A DNA stretch of 64,000 nt from Chitinophaga sp. 180180018-3 (lineage in GTDB: Bacteria > Bacteroidota > Bacteroidia > Chitinophagales > Chitinophagaceae), in assembly GCF_037893185.1 (NCBI RefSeq), contig NZ_CP140772.1:5890001-5954000 (forward strand), written 5' to 3'. Position numbers and translations under genes: made by a program. The notes beneath the pieces were generated by a model. It had not been told where the DNA came from. It searched no databases and saw only the letters and a list, made by a program, of their open reading frames with translations. Below, in pieces: positions 17,958 to 27,590 of the stretch (the stretch's first letter is position 1; every line of letters begins with the position of its first letter).

Positions 17958-19811
17958 TTACCATCCCGGGTTTTGCACCAATGCACGATCCCTTTCAATG
18001 TCTTTCTGTTGTATCGGGAACAGGTACATTCTGTTATCCCAGAATCTTTTCTGGAATAATGTCTTTTTATAAAAATCAGTAAATGAGAAGCCCAGGCCAT
18101 TGTCGTTCGTATTCACGTTCATGCCGTAGATCGTCTGAATTTCCGGATTGTTCATCATCAGGCGGCGGATCAGCGTAAAATAGCGATCGCCTTCAAAGCA
18201 AAGCTCCAGCTCTCTTTCCTTCAGGATCAACTTTCTCATTTCCGTCTGATTGCCGACTGCGTTAGGGAATACAGTTTCGATACCAGGCAGGCCGGCGCGG
18301 GTTCTCACCATGTTCAGGTAAGTAATGATATCGCCATTGCCCGGATCATACTCATTCAATGCTTCTACATAATCCAATAGTATCTCGGAATAACGGATAA
18401 GTATATACGGAGATCTGTATGCACCCGCGCCCATTGAACGCAGGTTATCGTTCGGGCTCACCAGCTTAATCGGCAAATAGCCGGTGGTCACATTACTTCC
18501 CTGGGAAACCATCCCTGCTTTTCCGTTATAGTAGAACTCAATTCTGCCGTTGCCATCTTTGTTATTGTCTGACGAAAAATAATTCCGGTCATCTACAGTG
18601 GTGGCAGGTAGCACTGGCCGGCCATTATAGGCGATATAGGCATAAAACCGGGGCTCACGGTTGGCATACATGTTCCAGTCGCCCGTTTTTTGTTCCCAGT
18701 AATTCTGACCGGATTTTGCAGCAAAGCCGGTTTCTACATAACCAGAGGTAGGATCGGTAATCGGCTTACCATTACTCATATAAAATGCATCTACAATATT
18801 CTGTGTAGCATTGTAGAGGTTATAACCGGCAGGCCCGGGGGAAACGCAGATCGTCCATCCCCAGCGGTTCCAGTTCATGGTAGCCATGATAATTTCATTG
18901 TTCCAGTTAGTCAGGAACAGATCTCTTACAGAGAGGTACGGATCGAAAGAGGAGCCTCCGTTGTCGAGATTGGTAAACAGCCGGTAGTAGCCGGAATCAA
19001 TGACAGCTTTAGCTGCACTGGCAGCTATTTTCCATTTGTTCTGATCGTAGCCTGCCGGCGCTAATGGTGTACCATCCTGGTTTTTAAAGGTGGTAAAGCT
19101 GGAATTGCCGTTCCAAAGCGGACTGGCGGCCCATTGTGCTACTTTCGCCTTTATAGCAAGACAAGCACCTTTGGTAACCCGGCCATTATTGGAGGAAGAG
19201 CTCCATACGAAAGGCAGTCCGGTAGCTGCCTGGTCCATCAGTTCATTGATATAGGCGATACAGGTATCGAATGGTGCACGCGGAAATTTGTTGAAGTCGG
19301 TATACTGACTTTCTACTTTGGTGAGCTTCACGAAAGGCCCATACTGCCTCAACAACATCCAGTAGAAGTAACCGCGCAGAAAACGGTTCTCCGCTTTGTA
19401 TTGTTTTTTCAGATCATCACTCAGCTGATCGGAGGGTACCTTATCTATATTATCTTCAAAAGTAAATGACTTGCGGATGCCAACATAATAGCCGCCCCAG
19501 TTGTAATAAGACCAATCAGACGCATTCCAGTTGCCGGACACCATTTGCCGGATAACCGTACTGGGGATAGTGATGGAAGATTCATCACTGAGGCCTGCAT
19601 TGGCGTATAGCCCAACATCAGCGTCGGTTCCATATCCAACACAGTAATTGTAAATATTATACAGATAGGATTCCGCATTGGCCCTGGTTTTCCATATCTG
19701 TTCATCAGTCAACAGGTTGTCCGGTTTTTTATCAAGATACTTACTGCACGATGTCAGTAGCACGACCCCCATACTGATCATCAAAAGAAACGGAAATTTA
19801 TATCTGGTCAT
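17958..19811 (-). CDS. SusD/RagB-family outer membrane lipoprotein (locus A)
   Basis: A 617-residue SusD homologue with signal peptide and lipobox LLTSC (cysteine near residue 22). The N-terminal SKYLDKKPDNLLTDEQIW is the usual SusD-like start, the TPR-type helical region follows, and the C-terminal RagB domain contains SPYILIRYSEILLDYVEALNE and LILKERELELCFEGDRYF. It sits on the SusC pore as a lid and binds the ligand at the surface. The gene follows SusC after 20 nt. The ligand is unknown. No truncation seen. Confidence 0.95.
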   Translation of the reverse strand: MTRYKFPFLLMISMGVVLLTSCSKYLDKKPDNLLTDEQIWKTRANAESYLYNIYNYCVGYGTDADVGLYANAGLSDESSITIPSTVIRQMVSGNWNASDWSYYNWGGYYVGIRKSFTFEDNIDKVPSDQLSDDLKKQYKAENRFLRGYFYWMLLRQYGPFVKLTKVESQYTDFNKFPRAPFDTCIAYINELMDQAATGLPFVWSSSSNNGRVTKGACLAIKAKVAQWAASPLWNGNSSFTTFKNQDGTPLAPAGYDQNKWKIAASAAKAVIDSGYYRLFTNLDNGGSSFDPYLSVRDLFLTNWNNEIIMATMNWNRWGWTICVSPGPAGYNLYNATQNIVDAFYMSNGKPITDPTSGYVETGFAAKSGQNYWEQKTGDWNMYANREPRFYAYIAYNGRPVLPATTVDDRNYFSSDNNKDGNGRIEFYYNGKAGMVSQGSNVTTGYLPIKLVSPNDNLRSMGAGAYRSPYILIRYSEILLDYVEALNEYDPGNGDIITYLNMVRTRAGLPGIETVFPNAVGNQTEMRKLILKERELELCFEGDRYFTLIRRLMMNNPEIQTIYGMNVNTNDNGLGFSFTDFYKKTLFQKRFWDNRMYLFPIQQKDIERDRALVQNPGW

Positions 19812-19831
19812 AATGTGTTTTTTTGAATTGA

Positions 19832-22800
19832 TTAAAACTGCGCTCTGATACCCAGGGTAACCGTTTTTGGATACGGATATTTTGCAGCATTATTTCCCAG
19901 TTCGGGATCCCATAATTTGAACTTCGAAAATGTGAGCAGGTTGGTAGCCGAGAAGTACGCCTGCAGGCTGCTGATCCCTTTCCGTTTCATTTCGGGCGTG
20001 ATAAAAGAGTAGCTGAAAGTAGCCTGTTTGAGGCGCATGAAGCTACCGTCGCGGAGCCACCAGGAGCTGTTAACGTAGTTGTTATCACTGGTGCTGGCAA
20101 TAGTTAACCGGGGATAATGTACATTCTGGCTGGGATTATCAGGCGTCCAGCGATTCATGATGTCTGAGATAACGCTGGCGGTGTATTGGCCCATACCTGC
20201 GAAAGGCACGATACCAACACCTGGGGCCCCGGCTCCCGGCATCTGCACATCTGAACCGTTGGCCATAATGCCCACATCTGCTACACCTGCAAATACAGCG
20301 GATAGTTCAAATTTTTTATATCCCAGATTGAAACCGTAGCCGTAAGACCAGGTAGGAAAACTGCCTTTGCCCAGATAAGTCTGATCGTTACCATCAACCC
20401 TGCCATCTCCGTTCAGGTCAGCATATTTTACATCTCCGGGATAAACCACCCGCATTTGCGTGGGACTTTTAGCTACATCATCCGCACTGGTAAAAAGTCC
20501 CAGACTCTTATAACCATAGAACTCAGAGGCAGCGTGCCCTTCCTGTTGTTGATAAGGATATATGGCAATAGGATTATCTGCATATATAATCTTATTACGG
20601 GCATAAGTAACGTTACCGAATAAACGAAGCGAGAGATTTCTACCAATGCGACTGGTATACTCCAGGCTTCCATCGATACCCTTGTTTTCCATTTCTCCAA
20701 CATTACCATATAAATTCACGGAAGAATAACCGCCTATCGGAGATATAGATCTGCGTCCTACCAGTATGGAGCTACGGTGATCCCTGAACGCATCTATTAC
20801 CAGATTCAACTTATTCCATAATCCTACTTCAAGGCCTACGTCTGTTTTAGCAGATTTTTCCCAGGTAAGATTTTCAGTGCCCAGTACATTGGCAGAGATG
20901 CCACCATACCACGTAGGAGTTCCGGTACTGCCAAAAGAAACACCGCGGCTACCAGAATAATAAGTGAGATACCCAAACCTGTCACCACTCAGCTGATCAT
21001 TACCGGTAGTTCCATAAGAACCTCTTATTTTCAACAGATTGATAGTATGTACCAATGATTCAAAGAAACGTTCTTTAGAGATCACCCAACCTGCTGAAAA
21101 CGCTGGGAAATATCCCCATCTTTTTCCTTTCTCAAAGTTCTCTGAGCCCGTTGCCCCCATATTCACTTCCGCAAGGTACTTGTCCATGTAGGAATAGGTG
21201 ATCCTGGCAGCAGCATTCTGGCTTCTGAAGGGAATGGCGCCCTTGAGATCACCGGCGGATCCAACAAGTCGATTACGGATACTACCTACCACCAATCCAC
21301 CAATATTATGTTTACCGAAACTACGATCGTAAGTGAGATTGCCTTCCAGGTACATCATACGCTCCCCAGAAGAAGAAGAACCATATCCGAGATAGGTATC
21401 TCCTATGCGGGTTTGTGTTAATGCCAGGCTGCCGTCTTCATTCCTGCTGCCAGCGTACCACAGGTCGTTATTGCCTTTGCGGCTGTTGTCAAATTCTCCG
21501 TAGGTATCAAAGGAAAAACGCACATTTGCGCTCAGGCCTTCTGTGAGCGCATCCAGTTTCTGGTTAACGGATAAAACAGATTGAATGGATGGTTTGAATT
21601 CAGTACTATAACCTGCGTTCTGTACAATATTAAAAGGATTGGCGCCACCATTATTGATGGGACCCGCCCATTTACCGCCGGGATAAGACACCGGGAATGA
21701 GATAGGATTGGTGCCGTAAGTGCTGTACCAGATAGTAGCAGCGGAGTTGCCGGGATAACGGCTGTTTACCAGCATAGAAGCCAGGTTCAGAGAGAGAACA
21801 GTAGTTTTGGTAACATTCAGGTCTACATTACTCCTGAAGTCATACCGCTTGAAATTAAGGTTGGGATTGTAGTTAATATTCTTCACATTATACTGGCCAT
21901 CCTGGTTATAGAACGACATGGATACATAGTAACGCATAGCCTCACCACCACCGCTTACATTCACGTTCGCATTGGTCATGGAAGCCCAGTCTTTATAAAT
22001 AGTTTTGATCCAGTTTACATTCGGATAAAGGTACGGATCAAGGCCACTGGCGGTTTTACGGATAGTTTCATCGGTATACAAAGGCTGATCGCCCTGGTTC
22101 ACCCGGGCTTCATTGAACAGCTTCATATAGTTCACGCCATCCAGCATTTCCGGCAGCCGGGTAAGCCCACTGAAACCTGTTTCTGCTTTGGCAGATACTC
22201 TGGGTTTACCGGCGATACCCCTTCTGGTAGTGATAATCAGTACACCGTTAGCGCCTTTTGCACCGTATACAGCGGTAGCGGAAGCATCTTTCAGCAGGGA
22301 AATACTCTGGATATCCTCCGGATCGATGTTGTTGAACGCGCCACCATAGGTGCTGTTCACATCTTCTCTCTGTACACCATCCACAATAATCAGGGGCGAT
22401 ACACTTCCTGTAAACGTGCCTAAACCACGGATGGTGAAATTGGGATTGTCGTACCCGGGTTCACCACCTGCGCTCTGCATAGAGATCACGCCAGCTACTT
22501 TTCCTACCAACGCATTAGTCAGCGAACGTACCGGTGTTTTCATATCTGCCATATTAACGGTAGATACCGCACCTGTTACAGTTACTTTTTTCTGGTTACC
22601 GAAACCTACTACCACCACTTCATTCAGCTTGTCTACCTTTTCAGTAAGACTCACTTTAATTGTACGCTGACTAAGTACTTTCACTTCCTCAGGATTCATA
22701 CCCATCATGGCTATACGCAGTACATCATCCTTGTTGGCATTGATAGAAAAAACGCCCATGACATCGGTCACCGTACCTTTCTGGTTATTGTCTTTAATGG

Positions 22801-23269
22801 TGACGGTGGCGCCTGGTAACGGGTTACCGTTTACATCCATAACAAGGCCGCGGATCAGCCATCCTTCGGGCTTTTCCTGGGGCGCTGCTGAAGAAGCCGG
22901 TTCCGATACTGCTTCCTTTTTATCCAACACGATCCTGTTCCGCTGCAACACATAATGGATGTTTCTGCTTTTGAAAATATAACTCAGCACATCTTCCAGC
23001 TTTGCCTGCTGAAAATTGAGCGAGATCTTTTCTCCATCATTCAGTAACTGGTTGCTGTAAACGAGGGTAAGGCCCGTCTGTTTCTTGATGGCCCTGAAAA
23101 CCTGCAGCAGCGGTACATTATTACCGGTAAGTGTGACGATGGATTGCAGCGAAGGCGAAGGTGTTTGTGCTTTCACTGTAAAAGCCGTGGTGCATAGCAG
23201 TATACATAGTACCAGCATAGGCACAGCGTTTCGCATAGCCACCTGGATGTGGCATACACTTTTTCTCAT
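19832..23269 (-). CDS. SusC/RagA-family TonB-linked outer membrane protein with STN domain (locus A)
   Basis: The 1145-residue product has a signal peptide, an STN (secretin/TonB short N-terminal) domain at about 45-115 that normally signals to FecR, a CarboxypepD_reg-like domain (GLVMDVNGNPLPGATVTIKD), the plug with the SusC hallmark LVGKVAGVISMQSAGGEPG and NIDPEDIQSISLLKDASATA, and a long barrel. It imports oligomeric ligands with SusD. The 316-nt gap to the upstream fecR gene implies its own promoter, expected to depend on the neighbouring ECF sigma factor. The start is taken at the first Met; Met12 is an alternative within the signal region. Confidence 0.95.
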   Translation of the reverse strand: MRKSVCHIQVAMRNAVPMLVLCILLCTTAFTVKAQTPSPSLQSIVTLTGNNVPLLQVFRAIKKQTGLTLVYSNQLLNDGEKISLNFQQAKLEDVLSYIFKSRNIHYVLQRNRIVLDKKEAVSEPASSAAPQEKPEGWLIRGLVMDVNGNPLPGATVTIKDNNQKGTVTDVMGVFSINANKDDVLRIAMMGMNPEEVKVLSQRTIKVSLTEKVDKLNEVVVVGFGNQKKVTVTGAVSTVNMADMKTPVRSLTNALVGKVAGVISMQSAGGEPGYDNPNFTIRGLGTFTGSVSPLIIVDGVQREDVNSTYGGAFNNIDPEDIQSISLLKDASATAVYGAKGANGVLIITTRRGIAGKPRVSAKAETGFSGLTRLPEMLDGVNYMKLFNEARVNQGDQPLYTDETIRKTASGLDPYLYPNVNWIKTIYKDWASMTNANVNVSGGGEAMRYYVSMSFYNQDGQYNVKNINYNPNLNFKRYDFRSNVDLNVTKTTVLSLNLASMLVNSRYPGNSAATIWYSTYGTNPISFPVSYPGGKWAGPINNGGANPFNIVQNAGYSTEFKPSIQSVLSVNQKLDALTEGLSANVRFSFDTYGEFDNSRKGNNDLWYAGSRNEDGSLALTQTRIGDTYLGYGSSSSGERMMYLEGNLTYDRSFGKHNIGGLVVGSIRNRLVGSAGDLKGAIPFRSQNAAARITYSYMDKYLAEVNMGATGSENFEKGKRWGYFPAFSAGWVISKERFFESLVHTINLLKIRGSYGTTGNDQLSGDRFGYLTYYSGSRGVSFGSTGTPTWYGGISANVLGTENLTWEKSAKTDVGLEVGLWNKLNLVIDAFRDHRSSILVGRRSISPIGGYSSVNLYGNVGEMENKGIDGSLEYTSRIGRNLSLRLFGNVTYARNKIIYADNPIAIYPYQQQEGHAASEFYGYKSLGLFTSADDVAKSPTQMRVVYPGDVKYADLNGDGRVDGNDQTYLGKGSFPTWSYGYGFNLGYKKFELSAVFAGVADVGIMANGSDVQMPGAGAPGVGIVPFAGMGQYTASVISDIMNRWTPDNPSQNVHYPRLTIASTSDNNYVNSSWWLRDGSFMRLKQATFSYSFITPEMKRKGISSLQAYFSATNLLTFSKFKLWDPELGNNAAKYPYPKTVTLGIRAQF

Positions 23270-23585
23270 TCGGGAATTATTTACAAGTTAATCGATAATA
23301 CAGCCATTGACAGGCTCTAAATGCATTCGGAACAGTTTGTTTAAACAGATGTTGGCCTGCTATTCCTTCCGCAGGAAAAGCAAATAAATACGACAATTAT
23401 TTCATGTTCATACTGTTTTAGCCGGCACGCAGACTTAGCGGACCAGGATTTTGGTTAATATTAAGATATGTGCCGAACGGTAACGTGCCTACGCATCGCT
23501 CCATATTCAATATAACTACTCCGGTTTCATAAAACCGGGTGACAAGTGTCAGAAAATTTTTTTTCAGGAAAAAAAACGACAGCGA
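23270..23585. other. SusC upstream region of locus A
   Basis: This 316-nt gap has no convincing reading frame. It contains a 12-bp palindrome TGACAAGTGTCA (about 23540-23551), a short hairpin CCGGTTT/AAACCGG (23521-23538) shortly after fecR, and an A/T-rich stretch. A TTTATTTG motif near 23379-23386 (minus) matches the vegetative -7 element at seven of eight positions. An ECF-type promoter is expected here but was not identified. Confidence 0.4.
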
Positions 23586-24725
23586 TTATTTCAATGTGAT
23601 CACATTGCCTGAAGCCTCATAATGAATATGGGCAGTAGTTTTCAGATCAGACAGGAAGTCTTCCAGCCGGTTGCGATCCATAAGGCCAGTGACGGTTTTT
23701 CCATCGAGGCTCGATTTATCAGCTATAAATCGTACACCGTAAAAACGGGAAGCCTCCTCTATAAGTCTGGGAATTGGCATATTATAATAGTAGTAGATCC
23801 CGTTCCGCCAGGCCAATACCTCTTCTTCATCAAAATGGCTGCTGCTGAAGCCTTTGCCATTGCCATACCTCGATTCCATTCCCGGCAGCAGGGTCACCTG
23901 CTCATTCTCTTTATTACGGGTGATCACCTTTCCATCCACCAACGCGGTTTTCACCACTCCGGCCTGGTAAGTGTTGACATTGAAAGAGGTACCCATTACC
24001 TGTACGCTGGTAAGTGGCGTACGCACAATAAAAGGATGACCGGCATTTTTTGCGACCTTGAAAAATGCCTCGCCTTCTACGAATACTTCCCGGGCAGCTG
24101 TGCCGAAATGAAATGGAAAACGCAGCCTGGTAGCCGCATTCAGCCATACCTCCGTACCGTCAGAAAGGGTTAGCCGGTAACTGGAGCCAGCCGGTACATC
24201 CAGCATATTCATGGTAGTATCCGTAGAAGTATATTTCAGACTACCGTTACCGTTATTAAGTGTAGTACTATTTAGAGAGATGGTTTGCGAAGTGCTGTCG
24301 TGGTTCAGCTCTACTGTTTGCCCCTGCCCTACTGTCAGGCGGATCGCCTTATGGGGCGGCTTTACCAATCCGGCAGTGGTGGCAGCTTTACGGCCCGGAT
24401 TCAATATAAAAAACAGGTAACCGCCGGCTCCCAGCAATAGCAGCAGGCTGGCAGCTGCCAGTACTCTCTTTAGTGCAAACACCTTCCGTCCGGTGCCAGG
24501 GGTTCTGACCTCCCTGATGGTTTCCAACACTTCGGCAGAGTCGATACGCTGCAGGAAATTATTTGCGTCCAGTTCTGTGCCTGTTCTTTCCAATTGCTCC
24601 CACTGTGTCCGGAATGCAACATCCTCCTGCAGTTGTTGTTGTACATACTGCTCCTCATCTGCCGTGAGCGTGCCGGACAAGCGTTGTATATATAATTCAA
24701 ATATTTTTTCCTGTATCTCTTCCAT
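23586..24725 (-). CDS. FecR-family anti-sigma factor (locus A)
   Basis: About 379 residues. A cytoplasmic N-terminal helical segment (about 1-75), one membrane helix (VLAAASLLLLLGAGGYLFFI, near 90-110), and a periplasmic FecR domain with GSSYRLTLSDGTEVWLNAAT and FVEGEAFFKVAKN, followed by the DUF4974-type C-terminal domain. It holds the ECF sigma factor and receives a signal from the STN domain of SusC. The start was moved four codons into the frame to MEEIQEK. It begins 18 nt after the stop of the sigma factor gene, consistent with one operon. Confidence 0.93.
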   Translation of the reverse strand: MEEIQEKIFELYIQRLSGTLTADEEQYVQQQLQEDVAFRTQWEQLERTGTELDANNFLQRIDSAEVLETIREVRTPGTGRKVFALKRVLAAASLLLLLGAGGYLFFILNPGRKAATTAGLVKPPHKAIRLTVGQGQTVELNHDSTSQTISLNSTTLNNGNGSLKYTSTDTTMNMLDVPAGSSYRLTLSDGTEVWLNAATRLRFPFHFGTAAREVFVEGEAFFKVAKNAGHPFIVRTPLTSVQVMGTSFNVNTYQAGVVKTALVDGKVITRNKENEQVTLLPGMESRYGNGKGFSSSHFDEEEVLAWRNGIYYYYNMPIPRLIEEASRFYGVRFIADKSSLDGKTVTGLMDRNRLEDFLSDLKTTAHIHYEASGNVITLK

Positions 24726-24743
24726 AATTAACAACACCGCGGG

Positions 24744-25286
24744 TTACGAGCCCTTATTAACAATAGCATGACGCAAAACCTTCAGCCCCCGCTTCAGATG
24801 TGTTTTGAACGAGTTAATACTGATCCCCATCTCATCTGCTGCCTCCTGGTAACGTTTTCCCTGTATATATACCATTTGAATGGCCGACCGCTTCTGCGTG
24901 GCCATATCATTAATAACAGTCAATACCTGTTTATAATAATCCGGAGAGTTTTCCTGTCCGGGTACCACCATATCATCCTGTAACTGCGTAAATGCCTGCT
25001 GACGTTCCTTCTCCGTTTTCTGTTTCTTAAGATGGGTAAGGCAACGGTTTTTGACCGCCTGATGCAGATACCCACGGATATCGCCATTGAATTGCAGATA
25101 TAGTTTCTTATCCCAGATATCCAGGAAGAAGGTTTGTACCAGGTCGTTTGCTTCTGCTTCATTCCGCAGGAACCAATACGCATTCAGGCAAAGCATCTTG
25201 TGATACTTCATAAATAAAGCATCATAGGCGGAGTTATCTCCTTCCTTTAACCGTTGCACCAATTCTATGTCTGACGGATGATCCAT
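24744..25286 (-). CDS. ECF-type RNA polymerase sigma factor (locus A)
   Basis: About 180 residues from MDHPSDIELVQRL, which is the normal start of the family; a longer frame begins 20 codons upstream but adds an atypical sequence. Region 2 contains NEAEANDLVQTFFLDIWDK and region 4 contains YQEAADEMGISINSFKTHL, a helix-turn-helix. It belongs to the Bacteroidota sigma-70 family controlling SusC/SusD loci, acting with FecR. No promoter could be assigned with confidence. It is the first gene of locus A. Confidence 0.93.
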   Translation of the reverse strand: MDHPSDIELVQRLKEGDNSAYDALFMKYHKMLCLNAYWFLRNEAEANDLVQTFFLDIWDKKLYLQFNGDIRGYLHQAVKNRCLTHLKKQKTEKERQQAFTQLQDDMVVPGQENSPDYYKQVLTVINDMATQKRSAIQMVYIQGKRYQEAADEMGISINSFKTHLKRGLKVLRHAIVNKGS

Positions 25287-25535
25287 GTAATAAGAAAGCC
25301 CTACTATGGTTGCTGGTTGATAAATTATACTCCGGGAGCGTGCCATCCCGTTCTTTCATTGTTCGTCTGATATATACAGAGATTTTGGTCTGCTGTTTCC
25401 CCTGAAAGTAAAGTCAAGGTAAAAAAATTAATTATAAAAAAGTGTACCGGCTATAAAAAAACGTGAATAGTATACATAATGGTCCGTCATACGCGGTTAT
25501 TCCGCCGCGTAGATTACTTTCGGTACCTTAAAACA

Positions 25536-25565
25536 AAAAGAGCAGCTGTAATCAGCTGCTCTTTT
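25536..25565 (-). terminator. Terminator after the DUF5009 acyltransferase gene (end of locus B)
   Basis: Perfect 13-bp stem AAAAGAGCAGCTG/CAGCTGCTCTTTT with a 4-nt loop directly after the stop codon on the minus strand; the stem itself ends in TTTT. It separates locus B from the sigma factor gene of locus A. Confidence 0.85.
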
Positions 25566-25566
25566 C

Positions 25567-26676
25567 TTATAACTTAAAGAAGATCTTCTTCTTATAAAGC
25601 CAATAACATAATCCCCATTCAAGCGTCCATACTGCCAGTGCAGAAAGCAACTCCCTTACGCCTTCCGGTATGCCTGCGAGGCCGGTAAACCCTTTTACAA
25701 AGATTCCCACCGTGGGATTTACCCATTGGCCGCCAACAGTTTCGAAGAAGATATATATAAAAATTGCGTTCATTCCCACTACGGTCGCTATCCAGGCATA
25801 TCGCTTATTATTCTTTACATCTACCAGCCAGTATAAAAATGCCAGTACTAACATCACCCAGCCACCGGAAGCCAGCGTAAAGGAACTGGTAGCAATCCGT
25901 TTAATGATGGGGGTAATACCTGCCCAATCCAGCCCAAAACCGCTGATCAATCCTACGGCGCCCGCAATAAGCAGAATGCTGATCTTTTTCTGCGATGACA
26001 GATCGCTGATCAGCAATTTGCCCGCCAATACCCCCCAGATCGTATGCGCAGCCGTTGGCAGAATATTAATAGCTACCCATCCGCCCGAATTGATCTTGCC
26101 CATCAGTACAGTATCCATCCATGCACCGAAGTTATGGCCCTGCACAAAAGGCTGGTCGAAACCAGGCATCAATACAAAACGGTACAGCAACTCTGTAAGC
26201 AACAACAGTAGCAGGCTTATCGCCAGCTGAAAGCCCCAGGATCTGCGGATGATCAGGTACGCAATGATAGTGGTAACAGACAACTGCGTAAGTACATTCC
26301 ACAATTCCCATACTAACCTGCCCGCATACACGCAATGCAACGCTGTACCAAACAGAAACAGCTTGAAGCAGCGAATAGCAATATGCCGGAAGTTCTGTGA
26401 CCAGGAAACGCCCTTCAGCGTTTTGTAATAGTAAGAAATGAACATAGCAGATCCGGCCATGGTCATAAAGGATGGCTGTACCAGATCCCACGCCCGGAGG
26501 CCGTTCCATGGGTGGTGAAAAAACTGCTGAACAATAGCGTCCGCAAAGCCGGATAGATGCAGATGTTTGAGGGAACTATAGACTTCCGCACTTTCTCCCG
26601 CCAATAGGATCATGATCAGACCCCGCATTACATCCAGTGAAATCAGCCGTTGATTGACATTAGTTGTGGTGTTCAT
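25567..26676 (-). CDS. DUF5009/HGSNAT-like membrane acyltransferase
   Basis: A 369-residue inner membrane protein with about ten hydrophobic segments. The opening RLISLDVMRGLIMILL is the signature of the DUF5009/heparan-alpha-glucosaminide N-acetyltransferase-like family (NagX in proteobacteria), and LLFLLTxxL-type helices follow. In eukaryotes this family acetylates terminal glucosamine; in bacteria members are often found in amino-sugar or polysaccharide loci, acting as acyltransferase or transporter. It is the last gene of locus B. Its presence suggests that the ligand of locus B contains amino sugar, but this is inference. A clear terminator follows. Confidence 0.85.
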   Translation of the reverse strand: MNTTTNVNQRLISLDVMRGLIMILLAGESAEVYSSLKHLHLSGFADAIVQQFFHHPWNGLRAWDLVQPSFMTMAGSAMFISYYYKTLKGVSWSQNFRHIAIRCFKLFLFGTALHCVYAGRLVWELWNVLTQLSVTTIIAYLIIRRSWGFQLAISLLLLLLTELLYRFVLMPGFDQPFVQGHNFGAWMDTVLMGKINSGGWVAINILPTAAHTIWGVLAGKLLISDLSSQKKISILLIAGAVGLISGFGLDWAGITPIIKRIATSSFTLASGGWVMLVLAFLYWLVDVKNNKRYAWIATVVGMNAIFIYIFFETVGGQWVNPTVGIFVKGFTGLAGIPEGVRELLSALAVWTLEWGLCYWLYKKKIFFKL

Positions 26677-26706
26677 TGTTCCTGATTATTCGCTTAAAAT
26701 AATATA

Positions 26707-27579
26707 TTATTCTGGCATATTCAACTGGAATGCCGCGCTACCCTCATCCGGAATTGTGCCCAATTGTGCACTCCAATCCTGACTGGTGGCCACTATACCC
26801 AGCTTTATGGCCGTTCCGGTCAACCGTTTGATCTTTGACCGGTCCAACTTTCCTTCAAAGCGAATTACGCCGTTTCCTTCCACTACTGTCCCCAATGTGT
26901 AAAAGTCGGTTCCCGATTGCTGATCAAAGCTGAAACTGGTTTGTGCGCCGGAATGATAATACATGGCAAATGGAATAGGCGCTGTGGCCGGTTTGAGCAA
27001 TGTTTGCCCTTCCAGCAACACATCATAACCACCACCGGTGAACAGGGATGTGAGCAACCCGGTACCAGCATCGTTATCACTGTCTATATAAAAGTCGAAG
27101 ATGTAATTATCCGATACCTTACCACTGATTTCCACATAGAAATAAACACTCTGGCCATCGTAGTCAAACTTGGCTTTCTTAAATACCCCGCCCTTAGGGC
27201 CTGCCGTAATTACATTTTGACTGATGGTATCCCAATCGGCCACGCTGTTATCGTTCAACTTTACCGGCGAGGTTTTAGAAATCCGGATCACAGTAGATCC
27301 TTCTGCAGTGACGCCGGAGGTAGAAGTAGCGTAAAGTGTTGGTACATACTTGCCTTTTCCATTGTAGATATGAACCGGACTTTTTTCGGTAGATGTGGTG
27401 CCGTCCCCGAAATCCCATTTCCAGGTAGCGGCGCCGGTAGTGGTGTTATTGAAGGTTACCTGATTCCCATCTACCGCTATCGTATATACGACAAGCGGAG
27501 CAGGCTCGTTGTTATCCTTCTTGCAGGATGCTGTTAAAAAAAGCAGGAGGAGGATGATATTGCGCAGTTGCTTTTGCAT
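26707..27579 (-). CDS. PKD-domain lipoprotein, likely surface glycan-binding protein
   Basis: About 290 residues from MQKQLRNIILLLL, with a signal peptide and lipobox LTASC (cysteine near residue 19). Residues about 32-110 are a PKD domain with the WKWDFGDGTTS hallmark. The C-terminal 180 residues resemble a carbohydrate-binding beta-sandwich: VADWDTISQN, KFDYDGQSVYFYVEISG and DFYIDSDNDAGTG, as in CBM9-like or DOMON-type folds. It follows SusD in locus B, with a chosen start overlapping nothing. Expected role: surface capture of the ligand; no catalytic site was recognised. Confidence 0.82.
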   Translation of the reverse strand: MQKQLRNIILLLLFLTASCKKDNNEPAPLVVYTIAVDGNQVTFNNTTTGAATWKWDFGDGTTSTEKSPVHIYNGKGKYVPTLYATSTSGVTAEGSTVIRISKTSPVKLNDNSVADWDTISQNVITAGPKGGVFKKAKFDYDGQSVYFYVEISGKVSDNYIFDFYIDSDNDAGTGLLTSLFTGGGYDVLLEGQTLLKPATAPIPFAMYYHSGAQTSFSFDQQSGTDFYTLGTVVEGNGVIRFEGKLDRSKIKRLTGTAIKLGIVATSQDWSAQLGTIPDEGSAAFQLNMPE

Positions 27580-27590
27580 GATGAGCGGTT

